Part shown: positions 36,955 through 43,892 of the stretch, in pieces
How positions within the stretch are numbered: position 1 is the stretch's first letter
Layout of the letters: each line of letters begins with the position of its first letter
NCBI GenBank assembly: GCA_037139195.1
Contig: JBAXGW010000006.1
Location: 1-64,000, forward strand
Origin: JBAXGW01 sp037139195
GTDB taxonomy: Bacteria > Bacteroidota > Bacteroidia > Bacteroidales > JAHJDW01
DNA: 64,000 nucleotides
Direction: 5' to 3'
Notes under the pieces: generated by a model
Database searches by the model: none
What the model was told of the DNA's origin: nothing
Seen by the model: the letters and a program-made list of their open reading frames with translations, nothing else
Made by a program: the position numbers and the translations under genes

Positions 36955-36990
36955 CAAATCTATGAACCTGATACGCCAAAGAATGACGTT
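36955..36990 (-). promoter_or_regulatory. Zinc-knuckle gene promoter with 19-bp inverted-repeat operator (site 2)
   Basis: Minus-strand -7 box TAGATTTG (36955-36962), 9 bp, then plus-strand TACGCCA-AAGAA-TGACGTT at 36972-36990. The geometry is the same as at sites 1, 3 and 4. It lies between the stop of the cREC gene and the start of the zinc-knuckle gene. Confidence 0.7.
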
Positions 36991-36996
36991 TGAATT

Positions 36997-37368
36997 TTAA
37001 TTTCTACTTTTAATAAAAGATTTTAATAATCCTTTGATATTTTCTGCCCCAATTGGATTTGCCGAATGAACTGCAAATTCAGGTAGTACTTTATTATTAT
37101 CCAAGCAATATTCTACTAGCCATTTAGCACAATCATACCCTGTTTTTTCTGATGTGCAATCTGTTGAATCGTAATCTCCCAAATCGTGGTCGAAGGAAAT
37201 TAAATCTGGCAAGCCATTTTGAGTAATCCAAATTGTGAAATCATTGTATGAACGGACTATATGCCAGTGTTCTTGATAATTTACAATGCTTATTTTAAGC
37301 AAACAACTACAAGTGTGGTTAAATACATCAATTGGATTGCGAATATCATCAAGGAATAGTCGATTCAT
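36997..37368 (-). CDS. Cyclic-phosphate-processing receiver domain (cREC) protein
   Basis: A 123-residue single-domain protein. LFLDDIRNP at residues 4-12, LISFDHDLGDYD (D60, H61, D62), TGYDCAKWLVEYC, and FAVHSANPIGAENI (H101, N104) match the family annotated as cyclic-phosphate-processing receiver domain. It is a receiver-like fold with a predicted phosphoesterase site, proposed from gene-neighbourhood work to act on RNA 2',3'-cyclic phosphate ends. It follows the DUF932-like gene by 5 bp, so the two are almost certainly cotranscribed from site 3. In this context a role in handling ends left by an RNase toxin is an attractive inference, not shown. Confidence 0.8.
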   Translation of the reverse strand: MNRLFLDDIRNPIDVFNHTCSCLLKISIVNYQEHWHIVRSYNDFTIWITQNGLPDLISFDHDLGDYDSTDCTSEKTGYDCAKWLVEYCLDNNKVLPEFAVHSANPIGAENIKGLLKSFIKSRN

Positions 37369-37373
37369 AATGT

Positions 37374-38258
37374 TTAGTTAAGTAATATTTCAGAAATTCT
37401 CCTGTTTTCACGTTCATTAATAAAATGATATGCAAATCTAAAAACTTCAGTATAGCAATTATACGCATTTATTTTGGGAATAATCACATCTTCAAAACCT
37501 TCTTCATTTCGTAAAAGTCCAACAGGATTATTTAAAGCATTAATTTGGAATTCATTAAGTGTTAAATCTAATTTATCGCTTTCGCTACTTAATAGATTAA
37601 CTCCAAACTTTTTTATGGATTGAAACAAGGTTTTGCGTTCATCTGTATTTGGTTTTAGCATAAGATTATCAATGCATTTTTTATAGGAAACCTGTTCATT
37701 TTCCATTTTATTAATAAATTCAAGTTGTTTGAAAATAGTTTCTTCAACTAAATCCATTCTTTCAGTTAATAATCTGGAATTTAATTCAATTGTATTATTG
37801 AAATGTTTTGTTATAATCTTGAAATCATTGTTGCCAACGCCAGCCATCAATCCATTTGAACAAACTTGTCGGAATAATCCAATATTCATTAATAAGGGCG
37901 AAGCTCCATTTGAACTACTAGATAGAACTAGCATTTTTTGATAAACAGAATTGTTAATTTCGAATTTGTCGGCAAAAAGCTTTAATTCTTGAACTCCACT
38001 CTGAATGCGAAGACTGAAATCAATTGGATTGATATGATTTTCCACTTTTGGTAATATTTCTCTAACAATATTACCAAAGTCGAAAACGCCATATTTGTGA
38101 GAACATCTGGCTTGTGAAATTAATTCATCAGCATAAAAAGTATTTACTTTTCCGTCCCTTTTAAAAATTTCAAGCGGTTTTACTAATGTGTCAATTTCTG
38201 TTTGATTATAATTTTCTTTTTGTAAACAAATTCCAATATGTTTCCTTTTAGTTTTCAT
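37374..38258 (-). CDS. DUF932-like protein (phage/plasmid-type)
   Basis: A 294-residue soluble protein. The block KMLVLSSSSNGASPLLMNIGLFRQVCSNGLMAG aligns by eye with the DUF932 core (LLNSHDGT...GLFR.VC.NGL) found in proteins such as E. coli YfjQ and YafZ, which are carried by prophages, plasmids and defence islands and have no known activity. The C-terminal INAYNCYTEVFRFAYHF also fits. It has no membrane or catalytic signature. It is the first gene of a two-gene unit with the cREC gene, driven by regulon promoter site 3. The ATG at 38258 gives a leader of about 18 nt. Confidence 0.6.
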   Translation of the reverse strand: MKTKRKHIGICLQKENYNQTEIDTLVKPLEIFKRDGKVNTFYADELISQARCSHKYGVFDFGNIVREILPKVENHINPIDFSLRIQSGVQELKLFADKFEINNSVYQKMLVLSSSSNGASPLLMNIGLFRQVCSNGLMAGVGNNDFKIITKHFNNTIELNSRLLTERMDLVEETIFKQLEFINKMENEQVSYKKCIDNLMLKPNTDERKTLFQSIKKFGVNLLSSESDKLDLTLNEFQINALNNPVGLLRNEEGFEDVIIPKINAYNCYTEVFRFAYHFINERENRRISEILLN

Positions 38259-38282
38259 AGTTTTATGTTTTATATCTTTCTA

Positions 38283-38318
38283 CAAAGGAAATGGAGAGGA
38301 TAGTCAAAATATGTCGTT
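38283..38318 (-). promoter_or_regulatory. DUF932-cREC promoter with 19-bp inverted-repeat operator (site 3)
   Basis: Minus-strand -7 box TTCCTTTG (38283-38290), 9 bp, then plus-strand ATAGTCA-AAATA-TGTCGTT at 38300-38318. This is the most divergent of the four sites, but the spacing to the -7 box is identical. Confidence 0.6.
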
Positions 38319-38320
38319 TG

Positions 38321-38352
38321 AAAAAAAAATCCGATTGAGGTGAATCAATCGC
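38321..38352 (-). terminator. Terminator of the PUA/EVE-like-Mrr nuclease gene
   Basis: CGATTG (38332-38337) and CAATCG (38346-38351) form a hairpin. On the minus strand it is followed by GATTTTTTTTT. It lies between the nuclease stop codon and regulon site 3 and so separates the two units. Confidence 0.7.
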
Positions 38353-38398
38353 TTTTTATAAGTTTCACTATTTGTATAAAATAAATAGATTTTGGCAT

Positions 38399-39373
38399 CT
38401 ATTTCATTCCAATAAAACATTTTCCTATCTCTTTAAACAATTGTTTTAATTCATTTGCAAAAATAAATTTAACATTTTCGTCATGTTCAAGAAGTCTAAT
38501 ATTGTCATCTTTTTTCGCTTTTGTAATTATAACTATTTTTTCTATTAGCCTAAGATTTTCGCTTTCCCAATAGTTATCGGCTTTGTTTATTTGAGTAATT
38601 ACTTCTTGATTTACAAAACCTTCATAGTCTTTAACTTGAATGGCTATAGCATAGCTATAATTACTCAATATACTAGGTAGTTTAATCAAAATATCTGTTC
38701 CATGATTTTTTTCCTCTTTTCCACCAACTCTTTCAATTTGATAAAAGGGGAACATTTGTTTTAGTCCATAAACAAGAGCAAACTCCCATTCTTCTCGAGT
38801 AAACTGTTCCGTTAATTTATTGTAGAGTTTATTTGCAAATTCTGCTTCATCAAAAACCTCATTAAATACGGTTCCAATAGAACTTTCTAACCTGCTGTTA
38901 TAATCTTGTCTTTTTGACAGTTCTGATACTTGAGATTTAAGTATTTTTTCTACATCATCTGCATAATGGTTTATATTCCAAAATCTAGAAGGGTTTTTCA
39001 GTGTGGAACGCAAGTTTCCGGTGACATTTTCATTATTACGCGTAAACTTTTTCAAGTATTTAGCTGGGAAAATATGCCCATAATCACCCAGTGAAGGCTC
39101 AATTTCAAAAAGATAGCCTTTGTTCCAATCATCAGTTGCTTCAACCATTGCAACTTCTCCCCAACTCGGAAGCTGTGGAATTAATAAAATATCACCTTTT
39201 TTAACTTTGTTGAACATCGGTCTATTTCGCCCAGCTCCTTCATCTAGCTTAAAATCTCTTAAATCTTGAGCTTTATCCCAACCCCAACCTTGTCTTAACC
39301 GACCTTCAATTAATTCTGTAGTAAAAAAATTAATTTGACTTGTATCAACTCTAAAACACCAATAATTTTTCAT
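38399..39373 (-). CDS. Putative modification-dependent nuclease (PUA/EVE-like plus Mrr-like)
   Basis: A 324-residue two-domain protein. The N-terminal part (about 1-140: YWCFRVDT, GRLRQGWGWD, VKKGDILLIPQLPSWGEVAMVE) resembles the EVE/PUA-like beta-barrels that read modified bases. The C-terminal half (about 165-320) is a restriction-endonuclease fold with HGTDILI (D227) and IAIQVKDYEG (Q246, K248), the D...QxK arrangement of Mrr-type enzymes. By analogy it would cut modified foreign DNA; specificity is unknown. It is transcribed alone, has its own terminator, and shows no WYL-type operator, so it may be a neighbour rather than a member of the regulon. Confidence 0.65.
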   Translation of the reverse strand: MKNYWCFRVDTSQINFFTTELIEGRLRQGWGWDKAQDLRDFKLDEGAGRNRPMFNKVKKGDILLIPQLPSWGEVAMVEATDDWNKGYLFEIEPSLGDYGHIFPAKYLKKFTRNNENVTGNLRSTLKNPSRFWNINHYADDVEKILKSQVSELSKRQDYNSRLESSIGTVFNEVFDEAEFANKLYNKLTEQFTREEWEFALVYGLKQMFPFYQIERVGGKEEKNHGTDILIKLPSILSNYSYAIAIQVKDYEGFVNQEVITQINKADNYWESENLRLIEKIVIITKAKKDDNIRLLEHDENVKFIFANELKQLFKEIGKCFIGMK

Positions 39374-39585
39374 GTTTTAATTTATTTTTTTATTTGAATT
39401 TAAAATAGAATACTCCATGTTAAAAATAATCAACCGAAAGAATTAGACCAGGTTTTCTACTAGTATTTACTTTAAACATGGTTATTCCAAGCTTGACTTT
39501 ATTATCCTTTAATGTTGATGAAATTACTACTCTGAAAAGCCCCAAACGTATCGTAGTAATATATAAATAATGCTATTGATTGTCT

Positions 39586-40281
39586 TTATAATTCATTATT
39601 TTTAGAATATAGAATTTTTATTTCTTCTAAATTTAGAGCTTTTACATTAAAATGAGGATTTGAACATTTGGAACTCAACTCCCATTTCTTGTTTTCTGAA
39701 AAATTAAACCACCAATTAAGTATTTTTAAATCTTCTTTACTGAATAAGTTTAATTCAAATAAGGTTTTAATATCATCAAATGTATAATTATAATGATGTA
39801 CTCCCTTTAAATTTTCATAGAATATTTTTTCATGGGTTCTCCATGGTAACAACTTCCACCAATTCAAGTAAATTTCATATTCGGCAAGTAAAATAATATT
39901 ATTAAGAAATTGATCAAAAATAAACTCTCGGTAGACTAAACTAATAATATTTTCAGGAACTGGTTCGTTGTTTTTTAATAAATAAGGGCTGTAATTTCCT
40001 GTTAAATTTCGTCTTTCAGTCTTAGTTAAAAGCTCCCACCATATAATGGGCTCATATAACTTATCATTAATATCTAAAATCGGCAAATTATAATAGAAAA
40101 ACTTTATTTCATCAAAACTAATATTTCTATAATTACCCCAAGCTGTATATGTTTCATCTTCAGGACGTGTAAGGAACAATTTCTCGCCACTATATAATTC
40201 CACATCCCGACCACCCGAAATTATAAAATATATCGTATAGTAGTCTGAAGACTTATTAGTTATTTTTGCATTTAATCTCAT
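39586..40281 (-). CDS. Unknown tryptophan-rich protein
   Basis: I do not recognise this 231-residue soluble protein. It contains three spaced WW motifs: IIWWELLTKTERRNL, NWWKLLPWRTHEKIF and LNWWFNFSENKKWEL. These look like degenerate internal repeats of a helical unit. The N-terminal 60 residues look beta-rich (YYTIYFIISGGRDVEL). No signal peptide or catalytic motif is visible. It has its own TAnnTTTG promoter and lies between the Mrr-like nuclease and the PD-(D/E)XK gene, in the same direction. Confidence 0.6.
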   Translation of the reverse strand: MRLNAKITNKSSDYYTIYFIISGGRDVELYSGEKLFLTRPEDETYTAWGNYRNISFDEIKFFYYNLPILDINDKLYEPIIWWELLTKTERRNLTGNYSPYLLKNNEPVPENIISLVYREFIFDQFLNNIILLAEYEIYLNWWKLLPWRTHEKIFYENLKGVHHYNYTFDDIKTLFELNLFSKEDLKILNWWFNFSENKKWELSSKCSNPHFNVKALNLEEIKILYSKNNEL

Positions 40282-40295
40282 ACATTAATTTTTTT

Positions 40296-40323
40296 CAAAT
40301 ATACTCAATTATTTCTAATTCAA
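40296..40323 (-). promoter_or_regulatory. Promoter of the tryptophan-rich protein gene
   Basis: Minus-strand TATATTTG (40296-40303) with TTG at 40321-40323 (17-bp spacer). No copy of the 19-bp inverted repeat is present here. Confidence 0.5.
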
Positions 40324-40358
40324 TCTTTTCCATTCTACATGATACAATAAGTTCAAAC

Positions 40359-41543
40359 CTATATCATCAAAGCTCTTTTTGCAAATTCTTCAATTAACTT
40401 GAATCTGGAAATAAATTCATTTGCTAATTTGTTATGAATAATTTTCACAAACACATTATTGTCCCATGTTTTAGGAAGAAAGTCATACCAGTGAACTGGA
40501 TAATAAGGGGTTGACTTAAAATTATTGCTGCCAAATTCAATTCTGGCAAACTCGATTAATTTAGCTCGGACATCATCTGATTGCATTGTTAAATCTAACC
40601 ATCTAATTCCATTGCAAATATCATTTAGGTTGTTTGATTGTGGTGCGTAGGAAAAACATAAATTATTTTCTTTTAAAAAGTGTGAAGTCAAAGTCAAATT
40701 AGAATGAGCTGTAAAATTTAAACTATCATCAATTAAATCAATACTTTGATTAGATGCTTGAATTTGCAATTGGTTTTTGAAATTACTAATTAATAGCAAT
40801 TTAGCAGCGTAGATATTATTTGAAATCAATTCTGCTGATTTGAAATTTATTTCGCTATTCACAATGTTTTCTGCAATTTCATTTTTTAATTCTTCACTCA
40901 TGGTTTGTCCTGTTAAATATTTAATCAAGTTTATATATTGTGTTATTGACTCCCTCAAAATTGGGTGCATTGCGGCTTCTTTCCTGCAAAGTTCTAGCCA
41001 TTCTATAATATCTGTTTTATATGAAATGCATTTTAATAATTCATCTGGAATACTTTGGTCTTTTGTAGCTTTAGTATAGTCATTTGCTTCGTTTCCATAT
41101 AAAGTCAGATACAAAATAGGTGCATTTTGGTCGAAATTATGATAACGAATCAATTGATTCTCTTGGTCGCCAGCATAAATTTTATTTTCAATAATAATAT
41201 GCTTCCCATTTTTGTCTTTTAGTAATATATCAATTCTTCCGCCTTCATCTTCGGTTTTATAAGCGATGTGATGCTCTACCTTTATATTAGCATTTTCGGC
41301 AATAAAATCAGTGATTTTAAGATGGTTGATAAAGATTTTTAGAAATTCATCTTTCTGTCCGTGGCTTCCTTGTGGATTTAATAATTCTGCAAGGAAAGCG
41401 GAATGTGTTCTTACTTCATCAGAAGTCAATTTAAGAATTTTGAAAATATTAAAGTTTTCTCCTGATAATTCCGCAACTTTCTCATATTGCTTTCGAATAG
41501 CCGAAACTTGATTTAAGAGGTTGGTTATATTGTTTATTTCCAT
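40359..41543 (-). CDS. PD-(D/E)XK nuclease superfamily protein
   Basis: A 394-residue protein. An N-terminal helical part (with RTHSAFLAELLNPQGSHGQ) precedes the nuclease core GGRIDILLKDKNGKHIIIENKI, giving D105, E119 and K121 (D-x(n)-ExK). This is the PDDEXK_4-type family common in defence islands, with no characterised substrate that I know of. The C-terminal half (about 200-394) is helical and then beta-rich and is not recognised; it could be a sensor domain. The ATG at 41543 is preferred over a TTG eight codons earlier. It follows the 194-residue unknown gene by 41 bp and is likely cotranscribed with it from regulon site 4. Confidence 0.75.
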   Translation of the reverse strand: MEINNITNLLNQVSAIRKQYEKVAELSGENFNIFKILKLTSDEVRTHSAFLAELLNPQGSHGQKDEFLKIFINHLKITDFIAENANIKVEHHIAYKTEDEGGRIDILLKDKNGKHIIIENKIYAGDQENQLIRYHNFDQNAPILYLTLYGNEANDYTKATKDQSIPDELLKCISYKTDIIEWLELCRKEAAMHPILRESITQYINLIKYLTGQTMSEELKNEIAENIVNSEINFKSAELISNNIYAAKLLLISNFKNQLQIQASNQSIDLIDDSLNFTAHSNLTLTSHFLKENNLCFSYAPQSNNLNDICNGIRWLDLTMQSDDVRAKLIEFARIEFGSNNFKSTPYYPVHWYDFLPKTWDNNVFVKIIHNKLANEFISRFKLIEEFAKRALMI

Positions 41544-41584
41544 GATTTTTATTTCAAATATATACAAAATTTAGCTCAACTATA

Positions 41585-42169
41585 TTATTTTTTAATTTTT
41601 ATCAAATCAGCATATAAATTTTCAAATTCATATTCTTCTGAAAGTTTGTATTTGTAATAAATTTCTTTTATTTTTTCAGAGCTTAATTGAAATTCCTTTT
41701 GTTTAATGAGTATCTCTATATTTATCATTGTTTTCTCTAATATTTTACTGAATATTTCTTCTTTGTAATACAATGATAATATTAATTGTTTCCATGCTAC
41801 GTCTTTGTAATATTTGAAAATATTTGTAGCAACAACTGATTTTTTGTGGCATATTATTTCTTTTGCAAATGCTGCAAATTCAGCAAAGTTGCTGTAAAAC
41901 ATTAAAATCCATAATGCTTTATCATTGGATGCGTTTAATTTTTCATTTATTGAATCAATTGTTCCACTTATATTGAAAAACAGTACGCAAAATTGATTGA
42001 ACAAATTTGTGCTTGATATATGTTCTTCAATATACGTTAAATCGATATCTACCTGAAGTATTGATCTTTGAAGTTTTGTTAGTTCTTCAAGGAATTGGAT
42101 GCTTAAATTACTCCTTAAGTGAAATTCTAATAAGAGGAAAGATTTTATTTCGGCAAAATGGTCTGTCAT
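41585..42169 (-). CDS. Unknown helical protein, first gene of a regulon unit
   Basis: I do not recognise this 194-residue soluble, predominantly helical protein. It is rich in Leu, Ile, Phe and Lys and contains the segments FLEELTKLQRSILQVDIDLTYIEEH and LWILMFYSNFAEFAAFAKEI. It has no catalytic motif. It directly precedes the PD-(D/E)XK gene and follows regulon site 4, whose -7 box lies only about 17 bp before the ATG at 42169. This argues against the upstream TTG (42178) as start. A partner or regulator of the nuclease is a reasonable inference from the pairing alone. Confidence 0.65.
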   Translation of the reverse strand: MTDHFAEIKSFLLLEFHLRSNLSIQFLEELTKLQRSILQVDIDLTYIEEHISSTNLFNQFCVLFFNISGTIDSINEKLNASNDKALWILMFYSNFAEFAAFAKEIICHKKSVVATNIFKYYKDVAWKQLILSLYYKEEIFSKILEKTMINIEILIKQKEFQLSSEKIKEIYYKYKLSEEYEFENLYADLIKIKK

Positions 42170-42185
42170 ATTTATCAAGTTTTAG

Positions 42186-42221
42186 CAAAATAAATAAGTG
42201 CCAAAGCCAAAATATGACGTT
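42186..42221 (-). promoter_or_regulatory. Promoter of the unknown-PD-(D/E)XK unit with 19-bp inverted-repeat operator (site 4)
   Basis: Minus-strand -7 box TTATTTTG (42186-42193), 9 bp, then plus-strand AAAGCCA-AAATA-TGACGTT at 42203-42221. It lies between hipA and the unknown gene. Confidence 0.65.
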
Positions 42222-42262
42222 AGTAAAATTTATTCTGCAAACTAAAAAAAATCAGTACAAAA

Positions 42263-43360
42263 TTACCAATCCACTAATTTAAAAGGTTTGCAAACCTCAT
42301 AAACTTCTTCAAAAATTTTTTCACTTACTTTCTTCGATAAACTAACTTCTTTGGCTACTGCAAAAATATCTTTTAAAGTGGGATTTCCTTGTCCCAAAAT
42401 GGTTGATGAATGATTTGCATAAAAACCTTCACTCGGAACTAAGTCATAAGCAGGTGACAATTTCCAAGAATTTTCTTTTAATATAAACGAAAAATTCTTT
42501 GCGTGGTCGTCTTTATTTCCCATCAACACATTAAATATCATCTGCCTATACAATTTTTCAACTTCTTTTATATCTCTTGTTAATCCTAAAGTTGCTTTCA
42601 ACATTTCAGAATAATCTAACGAAGGAAAACGATGGCTGGCATATAAAAGTCCACTCATAGAATGCGTATGAATTCTCTTCGAACCATTTCTATCAAAACG
42701 CTTAACACCAAAATATTTTCCTTCAAACAAACGTGTTTCTGGCATTTCAATGCCACACTTTTTGGCAATTTGTGAATATTCATATTCAATATTTCCTATA
42801 TCAGCAGGGTCTTGAGACGATGCAAACTTAATTATCCAAGGATTCCCATCTATTTCAATCATTACTTTTGGTCTGGCGCCGCCCGAAGAGCCATTTTTAT
42901 TGAGTAATAATTCTAAAGAGCCCGAATAGTCATCGTTTAAAATTAGTTTAACCTCCTTAGCTAGAAAATTTACATCAGTAATATCTGTAAAACTTGTTAA
43001 TTTATTAATTGGCTTATACCACAATACTCCCATGCCATTATCGCCAACAATACTAAGTCTATCTAATAATGTCAATGATGAAGGATTGAATTTTTGGCTC
43101 ATTAAAAATCGGTCTAATAAAAGATTTCCCCAGCCATCGGGCAAACTGTCATTAAAAACACCAAACATGCCATCGAAAGGATCTCTTTTTGCAACAAAAG
43201 TTCCTGCTTTTAAAGGCAAATGAAAAGGTGATAATGAAATGCCTTTTGCAAGATAATCAGCATTATATTCGAATAAACAGAGATTGTTGGAGCCTAGCGC
43301 CAAGCGTCCAACCTTTTGTTCGTCCCAATAAACTTCAACTAAATCAGTGTGTTTAATCAT
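42263..43360 (-). CDS. hipA: HipA-family serine/threonine kinase toxin
   Basis: A 365-residue toxin kinase. Family marks: N-terminal VYWDEQKVGRLAL, the phosphate-binding loop GSSGGARPK (about 157-165), FGVKRFDR, the catalytic GNKDDHAKNFS (281-291, catalytic Asp near 285) and the metal-binding LSPAYDLVPS (Asp306). The E. coli homologue phosphorylates glutamyl-tRNA synthetase and causes growth arrest; the target here is unknown. The sequence is shorter than E. coli HipA (about 440 residues) because the N-terminal subdomain-1 region is reduced. It overlaps hipB by 8 bp and is cotranscribed with it. Confidence 0.9.
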   Translation of the reverse strand: MIKHTDLVEVYWDEQKVGRLALGSNNLCLFEYNADYLAKGISLSPFHLPLKAGTFVAKRDPFDGMFGVFNDSLPDGWGNLLLDRFLMSQKFNPSSLTLLDRLSIVGDNGMGVLWYKPINKLTSFTDITDVNFLAKEVKLILNDDYSGSLELLLNKNGSSGGARPKVMIEIDGNPWIIKFASSQDPADIGNIEYEYSQIAKKCGIEMPETRLFEGKYFGVKRFDRNGSKRIHTHSMSGLLYASHRFPSLDYSEMLKATLGLTRDIKEVEKLYRQMIFNVLMGNKDDHAKNFSFILKENSWKLSPAYDLVPSEGFYANHSSTILGQGNPTLKDIFAVAKEVSLSKKVSEKIFEEVYEVCKPFKLVDW

Positions 43361-43682
43361 TTTTCCGACCTCGCTTTCTTATTTTTTTACTCTTTAGAAC
43401 CTTATCTATGCTTGAATTTATATTGTTTTGAAAAAGCAATTTGAATTCTTCAACTGCATTTAAAACGATAGCTAGCATAAGCAAATGTTTTAACGATATT
43501 TCTGCTTTGTCTTCAAAACGTTTTAAAGTTCCTAAGCTAACACCTGATTTTGAGGCTAAATCCTCACGGGTAAAATTAAGAAACAAACGCTTTTGTTTAA
43601 GATTTGCAGCAATTTTTCGCATTAAATCTAGTGGATTAAAATCGTCTAATTCAAAATTATTATTGGCTAATATATTATCCAT
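43353..43682 (-). CDS. hipB: HipB-like XRE-family antitoxin
   Basis: A 109-residue DNA-binding protein. The Xre-type HTH is at about residues 25-80 (IAANLKQKRLFLNFTREDLASKSGVSLGTLKRFE), and the tail is basic (KSKKIRKRGRKND). It precedes hipA with an 8-bp overlap. Together they make a HipBA type II toxin-antitoxin module in which HipB binds HipA and represses the operon. Two 22-bp palindromes upstream (43774-43823) are candidate binding sites. Confidence 0.88.
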   Translation of the reverse strand: MDNILANNNFELDDFNPLDLMRKIAANLKQKRLFLNFTREDLASKSGVSLGTLKRFEDKAEISLKHLLMLAIVLNAVEEFKLLFQNNINSSIDKVLKSKKIRKRGRKND

Positions 43683-43729
43683 TGTATGTAAATATTAGTT
43701 TAAAGGTTAATATAATAACCATTATAAAA

Positions 43730-43761
43730 CAAATATACGAAAATATTTTGAGAAATATCAA
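43730..43761 (-). promoter_or_regulatory. hipBA promoter
   Basis: Minus-strand TATATTTG (43730-43737) with TTG at 43759-43761 (21-bp spacer), 48 bp before the hipB start. The palindromic operator pair begins 12 bp further upstream. Confidence 0.5.
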
Positions 43762-43773
43762 CTTCAAATAATT

Positions 43774-43823
43774 TTGACAGTGATTTTACTGTTAAAAATA
43801 TTTGACAATAAATTTACTGTCAA
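43774..43823. promoter_or_regulatory. Two palindromic operators between hipBA and the BatA-like gene
   Basis: Site A (43774-43795) has half-sites TTGACAGTGAT and TTTACTGTTAA. Site B (43802-43823) has half-sites TTGACAATAAA and TTTACTGTCAA, with one mismatch in the palindrome. The centres are 28 bp apart. HipB is the obvious candidate ligand. Confidence 0.65.
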
Positions 43824-43867
43824 TTAACTTATTTAATAATCAACTTCAAATTTTCCCTAAAAATCAT

Positions 43868-43875
43868 TAAATTTG
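43868..43875 (+). promoter_or_regulatory. -7 box (TAAATTTG) of the BatA-like gene
   Basis: TAAATTTG fits TAnnTTTG and lies 17 bp before the ATG at 43893, which excludes a long leader and supports that ATG rather than the TTG at 43887. Confidence 0.5.
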
Positions 43876-43892
43876 CATCTTATTCATTGCAA

